NCBI GenBank assembly: GCA_034675505.1
Contig: JAUCDD010000002.1
Span: forward strand, 24,119 to 88,118
DNA: 64,000 nt
Source of the DNA: Melaminivora sp034675505
GTDB taxonomy: Bacteria > Pseudomonadota > Gammaproteobacteria > Burkholderiales > Burkholderiaceae_C
Direction of reading: 5' to 3'
A program made the translations under genes and the position numbers. The first letter of the stretch is position 1; every line of letters starts with the position of its first letter. Below, one piece after another: positions 7,351 through 17,257 of the stretch. The notes beneath the pieces are model-generated. The model did not search any database. It was not told the origin of the DNA and was given only the letters and a program-made list of their open reading frames with translations.

Positions 7351-8862
7351 TCAGGATGCGGCGCCCGGGCGGCGCAGGTGGAAGTCGGTGGCCAGCTGCA
7401 GCTGGTGCGCGGCGTTCAGCAGCCGCGCCTCGCCGAAGTGGTTGGCGATCAGCTGCAGGCCCACCGGCATGCCGGCCTCGCCGAAGCCGGCCGGCACGCT
7501 CATGGCCGGCAGCCCGGCCAGCGACGCGGGCAGGGTGTAGATGTCGGCGAGATAGGTCGCCAGCGGGTCGGTCTTGGCGCCTATGCCCCAGGCCACGCTG
7601 GGCGAGACCGGGCCCGCGATCACGTCGCACTGCGCAAAGGCGGCCTGCAGGTCGTCCGCGATCATGCGGCGCAGGCGCTGCGCCTGCAGGTAGTAGGCGT
7701 CGTAGTAGCCTTCGCTCAAGACGTAGGTGCCGATCATGATGCGCCGCTTGACCTCCTCGCCGAAGCCTTGCGAGCGCGACTTCTTGTACATGTCCAGCAG
7801 GTCGGTGTAGTCCTTGGCGCGGTGGCCATAGCGCACGCCGTCGAAGCGCGACAGGTTGGAGCTGGCCTCGGCGGGGCTCAGGATGTAGTACACCGGCACG
7901 GCGAGGTGCGTGCGCGGCAGCGAGATGTCCACCAGCTGCGCGCCGAGTTTTTCATACTCCTTGAGCGCGCCCTGCACGGCGGCGCGCACATCCTGGGCCA
8001 GGCCCTCGCCGAAGAACTCGCGCGGGATGCCGATGCGCAGCCCCTCGATGCGGGTGGACAGCTGGCGGCCGAAGTCTTCTGCCGGCATGTCCACGCTGGT
8101 CGAGTCGCGCTGCACGTCCGGCCCGCACAGGTGCGAGAGCAACAGCGCGCAATCCTCGGCCGAGCGCGCGATCACGCCCGCCTGGTCCAGGCTGGAGGCG
8201 AAGGCAATCATCCCGTAGCGGCTGGCGCGGCCATAGGTCGGCTTGATGCCGGTAATGCCGCACAAGGCAGCCGGCTGGCGGATCGAGCCGCCGGTGTCGC
8301 TGGCCGTGGCGCCGGGGGCGAGCCCGGCCGCCACTGCGGCCGCGCTGCCGCCCGACGAGCCGCCGGGCACGCGCGCGGCGTCCCAGGGGTTGCGCACTGG
8401 CTGGGCTGCGTCCAGCCCCACGGCCGGCACGGCCACGTTCTCGTTGGCACCACCCATGGCGAACTCGTCGCAGCTCAGCTTGCCCAGCGTGACGCAGCCG
8501 GCGCTCGCCAGGTTGGACACGATGGTCGCGTCGAACGGCGAGCGGTAGCCGGCCAGCATCTGGCTGGCGGCGGTGGTGGGAAAGTCGCGCGTGACGAATA
8601 CGTCCTTGTGCGCGATCGGCACCCCGGCCAGCGGCCCGCCGCGGCCAGCGGCGATGGCCTCGTCCTGTGCCCGGGCCTGGGCCAGCGTGACCTCCTCGTC
8701 CATGGCCAGGAAAGTGCCCAGGGACTGCTGCGCGCGGGCGCGCTGCAGGAAGTGCTGCGCCAGCTCCACGGCACTGGCCTGCCGGCTGCGCAGTTGCGCG
8801 GCCAGCGCGGCCAGGCCCATCTCGTGCGGGGCGGCGTGGCTGTTGTTCTTGCTATCGGTCAT
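7351..8862 (-). CDS. gatA: Aspartyl/glutamyl-tRNA amidotransferase subunit A
   Basis: The glutaminase subunit of GatCAB, an amidase-signature enzyme that releases ammonia from glutamine for transfer to the misacylated tRNA. The Ser-cisSer-Lys triad is visible: the Lys of AGVPIAHKDVF at residue 86, then PGGSSGGSAAAVAAGLAPGATASDTGGSIRQPA in two adjoining blocks (the cis-Ser, and the nucleophile in the DTGGSIR segment). The 503-residue length is normal. It sits between gatC (13 bases upstream) and gatB. Confidence 0.96.
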   Translation of the reverse strand: MTDSKNNSHAAPHEMGLAALAAQLRSRQASAVELAQHFLQRARAQQSLGTFLAMDEEVTLAQARAQDEAIAAGRGGPLAGVPIAHKDVFVTRDFPTTAASQMLAGYRSPFDATIVSNLASAGCVTLGKLSCDEFAMGGANENVAVPAVGLDAAQPVRNPWDAARVPGGSSGGSAAAVAAGLAPGATASDTGGSIRQPAALCGITGIKPTYGRASRYGMIAFASSLDQAGVIARSAEDCALLLSHLCGPDVQRDSTSVDMPAEDFGRQLSTRIEGLRIGIPREFFGEGLAQDVRAAVQGALKEYEKLGAQLVDISLPRTHLAVPVYYILSPAEASSNLSRFDGVRYGHRAKDYTDLLDMYKKSRSQGFGEEVKRRIMIGTYVLSEGYYDAYYLQAQRLRRMIADDLQAAFAQCDVIAGPVSPSVAWGIGAKTDPLATYLADIYTLPASLAGLPAMSVPAGFGEAGMPVGLQLIANHFGEARLLNAAHQLQLATDFHLRRPGAAS

Positions 8863-8875
8863 GTTCGCTTCGCCT

Positions 8876-9175
8876 TCACTCGATCACCCGGGGTACCAGG
8901 AACAGGCCGCGCTCCACGGCCGGGGCGTTGGCCTGCAAGGCCTCGCGCCGGTTCGGCTCGCTGGCCACGTCGTCCTGCAGGCGCAGCGCCACGGGGCGCA
9001 CGGCCGCCAGCGGGTGCGCCAGCGGCGCGACGCCGGCGGTATCCACGGCCTGCATCTGCTCGACGATGGCGAAGAACTCGTTGATGGTGGTGAGCATGCG
9101 CTCACCCTCGGGGGGCGTGAGCTCCAGCCGCGCCAGATGGGCGATTCGGGAGATGTCCTGGGGGGTCAGTGCCAT
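8876..9175 (-). CDS. gatC: Aspartyl/glutamyl-tRNA amidotransferase subunit C
   Basis: The small stabilising subunit of GatCAB that wraps around GatA. The 99-residue protein starts MALTPQDISRIAHLARLEL, has the mid-region FFAIVEQMQAVDTAGVAPLAHP, and ends in ERGLFLVPRVIE, all typical of GatC. The ATG at 9173-9175 was chosen over one 39 bases upstream because GatC proteins begin exactly with this block. First gene of the operon, divergent from mreB with about 215 bases between starts, so both promoters should lie in that gap. Confidence 0.93.
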   Translation of the reverse strand: MALTPQDISRIAHLARLELTPPEGERMLTTINEFFAIVEQMQAVDTAGVAPLAHPLAAVRPVALRLQDDVASEPNRREALQANAPAVERGLFLVPRVIE

Positions 9176-9390
9176 AGGTTGGAAGGCGCGGCAACCGGAT
9201 GTAACGCTGACCATCCAGCCGCCTGCCAGTGAAAGTTATTCACAGGGGATGCGTTATTATCCCGCCTTTGCCGCAACGCTTTGCGCCGCCCTGGTGACCG
9301 TGCGAAAAAAGCGCTCTCCCTAGACCCCCCTTGAGATTTTGACGGCGACGGCAAGCCGACGCGTGTGCCGTGCCGCATGAGGATTCCTGC

Positions 9391-10435
9391 ATGTTCGGAT
9401 CATTGCGTCGGGTACTTCTCCACCGACCTGGCCATCGACCTTGGCACCGCCAACACTTTGATCTTCGCCCGCGACAAGGGCATCGTGCTGGACGAGCCGT
9501 CGGTGGTTGCCATCCGCCACGAGGGCGGGCCGCACGGCAAGAAGGTGATCCAGGCCGTGGGCCGCGAGGCCAAGGCCATGCTGGGCAAGGTGCCGGGCAA
9601 CATCGAGGCCATCCGCCCGATGAAGGACGGCGTGATCGCCGACTTCGTCATCACCGAGCAGATGATCAAGCAGTTCATCAAGATGGTGCATCCGCGCTCG
9701 GTGCTGACCCCCAGCCCGCGCATCATCATCTGCGTGCCCTGCGGCTCCACCCAGGTCGAGCGCCGCGCCATCAAGGACGCGGCCGAGGCCGCCGGCGCCA
9801 CCGCCGTCTACCTGATCGAGGAGCCCATGGCCGCCGGCATCGGCGCCGGCCTGCCGGTGTCCGAGGCGTCGGGCTCCATGGTCGTGGACATCGGCGGCGG
9901 CACCACGGAAGTCGGCGTGATCTCGCTGGGCGGCATGGTCTACAAGGGCAGCGTGCGCGTGGGCGGCGACAAGTTCGACGAGTCCATCATCAACTACATC
10001 CGGCGCAACTACGGCATGCTGATCGGCGAGCCCACGGCCGAGGCCATCAAGAAGAACATCGGCAGCGCCTTCCCGGGCTCCGAGGTCAAGGAGATGGAAG
10101 TCAAGGGCCGCAACCTGTCCGAGGGCGTGCCGCGCAGCTTCACCATCTCGTCCAACGAAGTGCTGGAAGCCCTGACCGAGCCGCTCAACCAGATCGTCTC
10201 CGCCGTCAAGAACGCGCTGGAGCAGACCCCGCCCGAACTCGGTGCCGACATTGCCGAGCGCGGCATGATGCTGACCGGCGGCGGCGCGCTCCTGCGCGAC
10301 CTGGACCGCCTGCTGGCCGAGGAAACCGGCCTGCCGGTGCTGGTGGCCGAGGAACCCCTGACCTGCGTGGTGCGCGGCTGCGGCATGGCGCTGGAGCGCA
10401 TGGAACGCCAGGGCAGCATCTTCACCAGCGACTGA
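9391..10435 (+). CDS. mreB: Rod-shape actin homologue MreB, with a +1 frameshift at the 5' end
   Basis: MreB forms membrane-associated filaments that position the elongation machinery. Starting at ATG 9391 the frame gives MFGSLRR and then must shift to continue as YFSTDLAIDLGTANTLIFARD. The GGG at 9410-9412 carries one G too many. Corrected, the product is 347 residues, the family norm. The actin-fold blocks follow: phosphate-1 LAIDLGTANT, connect-1, phosphate-2 MVVDIGGGTTEVGVI, and the adenosine motif MMLTGGGALLRDLD. Loss of MreB is lethal or severely damaging in most rods, so a sequencing indel is the better explanation. First gene of mreB-mreC-mreD-mrdA. Confidence 0.94.
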
Positions 10436-10483
10436 CATCCACCTCAGCCGCGCGCATGCCTGCATGCCCGTCGCGCCGCCAGC

Positions 10484-11453
10484 ATGCCCCCGGGAACGCT
10501 TGAACGTACCGCGCCCTCGCTGTTCCGCCAGGGGCCGTCGGCACGCGCGCGCCTGGTGCTGTATGTCGCCCTGGCCCTGTTCCTGATGGTGGCTGACGCG
10601 CGTTTTCGCGTCACCGAGCCCTTGCGCACGGCCGTCGCCACGGTGCTGTACCCGCTGCAATGGCTGGCGCTGCAGCCGGTGCAGCTTCGCCAGCCAGGGG
10701 GCAGGCTATTTCCAGCAACTGGACGCGGTGCAGCACGAGCTGGGCCAGACGCAGCGCGCCATGGCGCAGCTGGCGCAGCGCGCCAGCCAGAACGAGCAGC
10801 TGCTGCGCGAGAACGCCCAGCTGCGCGACTTGCTGGCGCTGCGCGAGCGCATCACCACGCCGGCGCGCGCCGCGCAGGTGCTGTACGACACGCCCGACCC
10901 CTATACGCGCCGCGTGGTGATCGACCAGGGGCAGCTGGCCGGCGTCCAGCCCGGCTCGCCCGTCATGGACGCGCATGGCGTGCTGGGACAGGTCACGCGC
11001 GTGCACCCTGCGCTGAGCGAAGTCACGCTGCTCATCGACCGCGACCAGGCCATTCCCGTGCTCAACGTGCGCACCGGCGCGCGCAGCGTGGCCTACGGCG
11101 AGGCTGCTGCCGCGCGCGGCGCCAGCATGGAGCTGCGCTTCACGCCCGGCAACACCGACGTGCAGGCCGGCGACCTGCTCACCACTAGCGGCATCGATGG
11201 CGTCTATCCGCCCGGCCTGCCGGTGGCGCGCGTGGTGCGCGTCGAGCGGCGTGCCGATTCCACCTTCGCGCGCATCGAGTGCGAGCCCCTGGCGCAGGTG
11301 CATGGGGCGCGCCACGTGATGGTGCTGGAGCCGGTGGCGGCGGCGCTGCCCGAGCGGCCCGCCCCTGAGCCCGCACCGCAGAGAAGGCGCCTCAAGTCCA
11401 CGCCGGCCGCAGAGGCCGGCGCCGCCGCAGCAGCAGGAGGGCACCGGCGATGA
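10484..11453 (+). CDS. mreC: Rod-shape protein MreC, with a +1 frameshift
   Basis: A periplasmic scaffold linking MreB to the PBP2 synthase. The N-terminus from ATG 10484 has the usual MPPGTLERTAPSLFRQGPSA and one membrane helix (ARLVLYVALALFLMVADARF). After LQPVQL the frame breaks near 10686-10688 (one extra base in CTTC). It then continues as ASQGAGYFQQLDAVQHELGQTQRAM, seen as two adjoining blocks, and through the coiled coil and paired beta-barrel domain (VVIDQGQLAGVQPGSPVMD, DLLTTSGIDGVYPPGLPVARV). The corrected length of about 322 residues is normal. An Ala/Pro/Arg-rich tail ends at the TGA that overlaps the mreD ATG (ATGA). Confidence 0.92.
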
Positions 11454-11968
11454 TCATGCCGCGCGGCCAGCCGCTGTTGATGCCCGTGCGCCCGGCCTTC
11501 ATCGGCATGAGCCTGCTGGTGGCGCTGGTGCTGTCCATGCTGCCGCTGGGGCGGGTGCTGTGGACGCCCGACTGGGTGCTGCTGCTGCTGGTCTTCTGGG
11601 GCCTGCAGCAGCCCCTGCGCGTGGGCATGGGCATAGCCTTTGCCATGGGGCTGGTGCTGGACGTGCAGCAATCGGCACTGCTGGGCCAGCACGCCCTCGT
11701 CTATGCGCTGGCGGTGTTCGCGGTGCAGGCGGCGGCGCGGCGGCTGCTGTGGTTCGGCACCCTCATGCAGGCGCTGCAGCTGGCGCCGGTGTTCCTGGCG
11801 GCGCATGCGCTGCAGGTGGGCCTGCGCCTGGCCGGCGGCGGCATCGCGGTGGATTTCACGGTGCTGGTCGCGCCGCTGCTGGAGACCTTGCTGTGGCCGC
11901 TCGCCAGCTGGGTGCTGCTGGCGCCGCAGCGCCGTCCGCCCGACCAGGACAAGAACCGACCGCTGTGA
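11450..11968 (+). CDS. mreD: Rod-shape-determining membrane protein MreD
   Basis: A 172-residue inner-membrane protein of the elongasome. Five to six hydrophobic segments are visible: FIGMSLLVALVLSMLPLG, WVLLLLVFWGL, GMGIAFAMGLVLDV, ALVYALAVFAVQAAA, LAPVFLAAHALQVGL, and the last around LLETLLWPLASWVLL. Sequence conservation in MreD is low, so the call rests on topology, length, and position between mreC (4-base overlap) and mrdA (10-base gap). The FAMGLVLDV motif is typical. Confidence 0.92.
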   Translation: MIMPRGQPLLMPVRPAFIGMSLLVALVLSMLPLGRVLWTPDWVLLLLVFWGLQQPLRVGMGIAFAMGLVLDVQQSALLGQHALVYALAVFAVQAAARRLLWFGTLMQALQLAPVFLAAHALQVGLRLAGGGIAVDFTVLVAPLLETLLWPLASWVLLAPQRRPPDQDKNRPL

Positions 11969-11978
11969 GGCTGCTGCC

Positions 11979-13928
11979 GTGACGGAACTGCGCAATGCCC
12001 AGGCCGACGCCTGGCGCTTTCGCCTGCGCGTGGTGGTGGTGGCCCTGGTGGTGCTGCTGGCCTTCGCCCTGATCGCCGCGCGCCTGTACGTGCTGCAGGT
12101 GGTGCGCCACGAGGGCCTGGCCGACCAGGCGGAGAACAACCGCACCGCCGTGGTGCCCATCGTGCCCAACCGCGGCCTGATCCTGGACAGGAGCGGCGTG
12201 GTGCTGGCGACCAACTACTCGGCCTACACGCTGGAGATCACGCCCTCGCGCGCCATGGACCTGGACGCCACCATCGACCAGCTGGCCGAGATCGTGGACA
12301 TCCAGCAGCGCGACCGGCGCCGCTTCAAGCGCCTGATGGACGAGTCGCGCCGCTTCGACTCGCTGCCCATCCGCACCCGCCTGACCGACCAGGAGGTGGC
12401 GCGCTTTGCCGCGCAGCGCTGGCGCTTCCCCGGCGTGGAGATCAAGGCGCGGCTGTTTCGCACCTACCCCTTTGGCGAAGTCGCCAGCCACGCCATCGGC
12501 TACATCGGGCGCATCAACCAACGCGAGAAGGAGCGCATCGAGGACTCGGACGACGCGGCCAACTACCGGGGCACCGACTACATCGGCAAGCTGGGCGTGG
12601 AGCAAAGCTTCGAGACCACGCTGCACGGCCACACCGGTGTCGAGCAGCTGGAAACCTCGGCTGGCGGCTACGCCGTGCGCCGCCTGGGCAGCCACCCGGC
12701 CACGCCGGGCAACACGGTGATGCTGTCGCTGGACATCCGGCTGCAAAAGATGGTGGAGGACCTCTTTGGCGAGCGGCGCGGCGCGCTGGTGGCGCTGGAC
12801 CCCAGGAACGGCGAGGTGCTGGCGCTGGTGTCCAAGCCCACCTTCGACCCCAACCTGTTCGTCGAAGGCATAGACCAGGAAAACTGGCAGGCGCTGAACG
12901 AGTCCATCAACAAGCCGCTGCTGAACCGCGCGCTGCGCGGCACCTACCCGCCGGGCTCCACCTACAAGCCCTTCATGGCGCTGGCGGCGCTGGAGCTGGG
13001 CAAGCGCTCGCCCAGCCTGGTCGTGAACGACCCCGGCTACTACAGCTACGGCGGGCGCACCTTCCGCAGCCACGAGGGCGGCCTGGGCGGCGTGGACATG
13101 CACCGCGCCATCCAGTATTCGAGCAACACCTACTTCTACTCGTTGGCGGTGGAGATGGGCGTGGACGCCATCCACGACTTCATGGCGCCGCTGGGCTTCG
13201 GGCAGATCACCGGCATCGACCTGGGGGGCGAGGTGCGCGGCGTGCTGCCCAGCCAGGAGTGGAAGCGCAACGCCTACAAGCGCCCGGAGGCCAGGCGCTG
13301 GTACTCGGGCGAGACGGTGTCGCTGGGCATCGGCCAGGGCTACAACAGCTTCACCATGCTGCAGCTGGCCGTGGCCGAGGCGACGCTGGCCAACGGCGGC
13401 ACGCGCCACCGCCCGCACCTGATCAAGGCGGTGAAGGACCAGGTCAGCGGCGCGGTCACCGAGGTGCAGCAGCCCCCGGGCGAGCAGCTGGGCTTCAAGG
13501 CGCGCAACGTCGAGATCATCAGGAACGCCCTGCGCGCGGTGAACGAGGGCGGCACCGGCCGGCGCGTGTTCGCCGGCGCCCCCTACAGCTCGGCCGGCAA
13601 GACCGGCACCGCCCAGGCCGCCGCCTGGGCGCAGGGCACCAAGTACAACGCCCGCCTGCTGTCCGAGCACCAGCGCGACCATTCGCTGTTCGCCGCCTTC
13701 GCACCGGTGGAAGACCCCAAGGTGGTGGTGGCGATCATCGTGGAGAACGCCGGCTTTGGCGCCGCAGCCGCCGCGCCCATCGTGCGCCGGGTGTTCGACT
13801 ACTGGCTGCTGGGCCAGTACCCCAGCGAAGAGGACATCGCTGCCACGGCCAAGGGCCAGGCCGGCGCGCCGATCGGCACGCCGCGCCGGGCGGAGGATGT
13901 GCCGCTGGCGCCGACGGTGGCGCCGTAG
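11979..13928 (+). CDS. mrdA: Penicillin-binding protein 2 (elongation transpeptidase)
   Basis: The class B transpeptidase that crosslinks peptidoglycan during elongation. The 649-residue protein has a single N-terminal membrane anchor (about 17-38), a PBP dimer domain beginning NRGLILDRSGVVLATN, and the transpeptidase domain. Catalytic motifs are complete: STYK at 327-330, SSN at 381-383, and KTG at 541-543. The start is a GTG at 11979, ten bases after mreD stops; no ATG precedes the conserved membrane segment in a better place. rodA, often the next gene, is absent: the EamA gene converges eight bases after the stop. Confidence 0.95.
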   Translation: MTELRNAQADAWRFRLRVVVVALVVLLAFALIAARLYVLQVVRHEGLADQAENNRTAVVPIVPNRGLILDRSGVVLATNYSAYTLEITPSRAMDLDATIDQLAEIVDIQQRDRRRFKRLMDESRRFDSLPIRTRLTDQEVARFAAQRWRFPGVEIKARLFRTYPFGEVASHAIGYIGRINQREKERIEDSDDAANYRGTDYIGKLGVEQSFETTLHGHTGVEQLETSAGGYAVRRLGSHPATPGNTVMLSLDIRLQKMVEDLFGERRGALVALDPRNGEVLALVSKPTFDPNLFVEGIDQENWQALNESINKPLLNRALRGTYPPGSTYKPFMALAALELGKRSPSLVVNDPGYYSYGGRTFRSHEGGLGGVDMHRAIQYSSNTYFYSLAVEMGVDAIHDFMAPLGFGQITGIDLGGEVRGVLPSQEWKRNAYKRPEARRWYSGETVSLGIGQGYNSFTMLQLAVAEATLANGGTRHRPHLIKAVKDQVSGAVTEVQQPPGEQLGFKARNVEIIRNALRAVNEGGTGRRVFAGAPYSSAGKTGTAQAAAWAQGTKYNARLLSEHQRDHSLFAAFAPVEDPKVVVAIIVENAGFGAAAAAPIVRRVFDYWLLGQYPSEEDIAATAKGQAGAPIGTPRRAEDVPLAPTVAP

Positions 13929-13935
13929 CAACCGC

Positions 13936-14832
13936 TTACGCTGCTGTCGCCCGTGCGGTCCGCGCCGGCTGCACCTGGCTGACCACCAGCGCCGCCACGA
14001 TCAGCGCCGCCCCGGCCAGGCCGCTCAGGCCCAGTGTCTCGCCGATCAGCAGCCAGGCCGTGAACGCGGCGAACACCGGCTCCAGGCCGAAGACGATGGC
14101 GCTGCGCATGGCGTCCACGCGCTGCTGGCCCCAGGCCTGCAGGGTCACGACCAGCACGCTGGCGATCACGCCCAGGTAGACCAGCGCCGCCAGCGACGGG
14201 CCGGGCAGGCTGCTCGCAGCCTGCCAGGTGCTGGCGAAGCCGCCATGGCGCACCAGCACCAGGGCGCCGGCCGCCAGGCACATGACCAGCGCCTGCATGG
14301 CCGCCAGGCGCGTGGCGCGCAGCGGGGCTGCAGCCGTGCGGCGCGCGCTTTCCTCCAGCGCCAGGATGTAGATGGCGTAGAACAGCGTGCTGGCCAGGGT
14401 GAGCGTGTCGCCCGCGTTCCAGGGCTCATCCTCGTGGAACATCAGCAGCATGCCGGCCAGCGCCATGGCGCACGCGATCCACAGCGGCGCGCCGTAGCGC
14501 CGGCCCAGCACGGCCATGGCCAGCAGCGGCACGACCAGCACGTTCAGCCCGGTGACGAAGGCGTTGCGGTTGCTGCTGGTGCGCGCCAGGCCCTCGATTT
14601 GCAGCCAGAAGGCGATGAACAGCAGCGTGCCGAGCAGCAGGCCCCAGCGGCGCTCGGACGTGGTGAGGCCGCGCCACAGGGGTGCCAGCACCAGCAGGGC
14701 GATGGCAAAGCGCGCCCAGATGATCTGCAGCGCATCCAGCTGCGCCGACAGCAGCTTCATCGCCGGGAAAGTGGTGCCCCAGACGGCTACCACGAGCAGG
14801 AGGGCCAGCAGGCCCTGGCGTTCAGGTCGCAT
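13936..14832 (-). CDS. EamA/DMT-family transporter
   Basis: A 298-residue drug/metabolite-type exporter with ten predicted membrane helices arranged as two EamA halves. Half 1 spans LLALLLVVAVWGTTFPAMKL to about residue 135; half 2 runs from GDTLTLASTLFYAIYILALEE to the end. The sequence WGTTFPAMK in helix 1 and the second-half VFAAFTAWLLIGETLGLSGLAGAALI are characteristic. The ATG at 14830-14832 starts right at helix 1; a longer in-frame start exists but adds an unlikely basic stretch that overlaps a terminator. The substrate is unknown; amino acids or other small metabolites are usual for the family. Confidence 0.87.
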   Translation of the reverse strand: MRPERQGLLALLLVVAVWGTTFPAMKLLSAQLDALQIIWARFAIALLVLAPLWRGLTTSERRWGLLLGTLLFIAFWLQIEGLARTSSNRNAFVTGLNVLVVPLLAMAVLGRRYGAPLWIACAMALAGMLLMFHEDEPWNAGDTLTLASTLFYAIYILALEESARRTAAAPLRATRLAAMQALVMCLAAGALVLVRHGGFASTWQAASSLPGPSLAALVYLGVIASVLVVTLQAWGQQRVDAMRSAIVFGLEPVFAAFTAWLLIGETLGLSGLAGAALIVAALVVSQVQPARTARATAA

Positions 14833-14841
14833 GGTGGAAAT

Positions 14842-14873
14842 GAAAAAGCCAGCGGTGCAGCGCCGCTGGCTTC
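14842..14873 (-). terminator. Terminator downstream of sucD
   Basis: On the minus strand a 9-base stem AGCCAGCGG/CCGCTGGCT closes a short loop and is followed by a run of T (14842-14846). It lies about 70 bases beyond the sucD stop and just upstream of the EamA start, where it would separate the two units. Confidence 0.7.
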
Positions 14874-14940
14874 GGGGGCGGGACACCGCCCATCCGGGGC
14901 AGCGCCGCCTGCAGGCTGCAGGCCGGGCGCCGCACGCGCA

Positions 14941-15834
14941 TCACAGCAGGCTTTGCAGGATGCGGCCCATCTCCGAGGGATTGCGCGTGACCCTGAAGCC
15001 GCACTCTTCCATGACGGCCAGCTTGGCGTCCGCCGTGTCGGCGCCGCCGGAGATCAGCGCGCCGGCGTGGCCCATGCGCTTGCCGGGAGGCGCGGTGACG
15101 CCGGCGATGAAGCCGACGATGGGCTTCTTCATGTGGTCCTTGCACCAGCGCGCGGCCTCGGCTTCGTCGGGGCCGCCGATCTCGCCGATCATGATCACGG
15201 CGTCGGTGTCGGGGTCGTCGTTGAAGGCGCGCATCACGTCGATGTGCTTGAGGCCGTTGATCGGGTCGCCGCCGATGCCCACGGCGGTGGACTGGCCGAT
15301 GCCCAGCTCGGTCAGCTGCGCCACGGCTTCATAAGTCAGCGTGCCGGAGCGGCTGACCACGCCGATGCGGCCCTTCTTGTGGATGTGGCCGGGCATGATG
15401 CCGATCTTGATCTCGTCGGGCGTGATCAGGCCGGGGCAGTTGGGGCCCAGCAGCAGGGTGCGCTTGCCGCCGGCGGCTTCCTTGGCCAGCATCTTGTTGC
15501 GCACTTCCAGCATGTCGCGCACGGGGATGCCTTCGGTGATGCAGATGGCCATGTCCAGGTCGGCCTCGACGGCTTCCCAGATGGCAGCCGCGGCGCCTGC
15601 CGGGGGCACGTAGATCACGCTCACGGTGGCGCCGGTCTGCTGGGCAGCCTCGCGCACGCTGGCGTAGATCGGGATGTTGAAGATCGACTCGCCGGCCTTC
15701 TTGGGGTTCACGCCGGCGACGAAGCAGTTCTTGCCGTTGGCGTATTCCTGGCACTTTTCCGTGTGGAACTGGCCGGTCTTGCCCGTGATGCCCTGGGTGA
15801 TGACGCGGGTGTCTTTGTTGATGTAGATCGACAT
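14941..15834 (-). CDS. sucD: Succinyl-CoA synthetase alpha subunit
   Basis: The CoA-binding and phosphohistidine subunit of the citric-acid-cycle enzyme that couples succinyl-CoA to nucleotide phosphorylation. The 297-residue protein begins SIYINKDTRVITQGITGKTG (CoA-binding Rossmann fold). It carries GPNCPGLITPDEIKIGIMPG and SRSGTLTYEAV, and the phosphorylated His in GKRMGHAGALISGG at about residue 256. It is encoded directly after sucC with 54 bases between them that contain a strong hairpin. Confidence 0.96.
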   Translation of the reverse strand: MSIYINKDTRVITQGITGKTGQFHTEKCQEYANGKNCFVAGVNPKKAGESIFNIPIYASVREAAQQTGATVSVIYVPPAGAAAAIWEAVEADLDMAICITEGIPVRDMLEVRNKMLAKEAAGGKRTLLLGPNCPGLITPDEIKIGIMPGHIHKKGRIGVVSRSGTLTYEAVAQLTELGIGQSTAVGIGGDPINGLKHIDVMRAFNDDPDTDAVIMIGEIGGPDEAEAARWCKDHMKKPIVGFIAGVTAPPGKRMGHAGALISGGADTADAKLAVMEECGFRVTRNPSEMGRILQSLL

Positions 15835-15853
15835 GTTGGCTTTACCTGGTCAG

Positions 15854-15883
15854 TTGGGGACAGGGCTGAAGACCTGTCCCCAA
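15854..15883. promoter_or_regulatory. Perfect 11-bp hairpin between sucC and sucD
   Basis: TTGGGGACAGG pairs exactly with CCTGTCCCCAA around an 8-base loop. No T-run follows on either strand, so it is not a classical terminator. It could set relative sucC/sucD levels by mRNA processing or protection, or it could be a mobile palindrome. Confidence 0.6.
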
Positions 15884-15888
15884 AGTCA

Positions 15889-17049
<1,161 letters not shown>

Positions 17050-17257
17050 GAGCGGGGTCTCTCTCAGGGAAGGGTGGGTGGGAACCCGTGCGCGACACGC
17101 GGCATGAGAAGACAACAACCGAAGGCAGTCGGACCGCAGGCTCGGGACAGGCAGCCGGCAACTGTATCATGTTGCAATGCACCATTGCGCTGGCGCAAAT
17201 TTGTCCGCAGTTGTCGGCCAGTGCGCACCGTCCGCACGCCCTTTGAGAGGAGCTCCC

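Noticed and set aside
9236..9260. Sigma-70 promoter TTATTC...TATTAT in the gatC-mreB gap
   Set aside because: The two boxes are only about 13 bases apart, too close for a standard promoter; no better pair was found by eye.
9391..11453. mreB and mreC as true pseudogenes
   Set aside because: Each needs only one base change in a short run and is otherwise fully conserved; the operon continues normally into mreD and mrdA.
11856..13931. A 691-codon minus-strand open frame opposite mrdA
   Set aside because: It mirrors mrdA codon for codon and has no start context; mrdA itself has all catalytic motifs.
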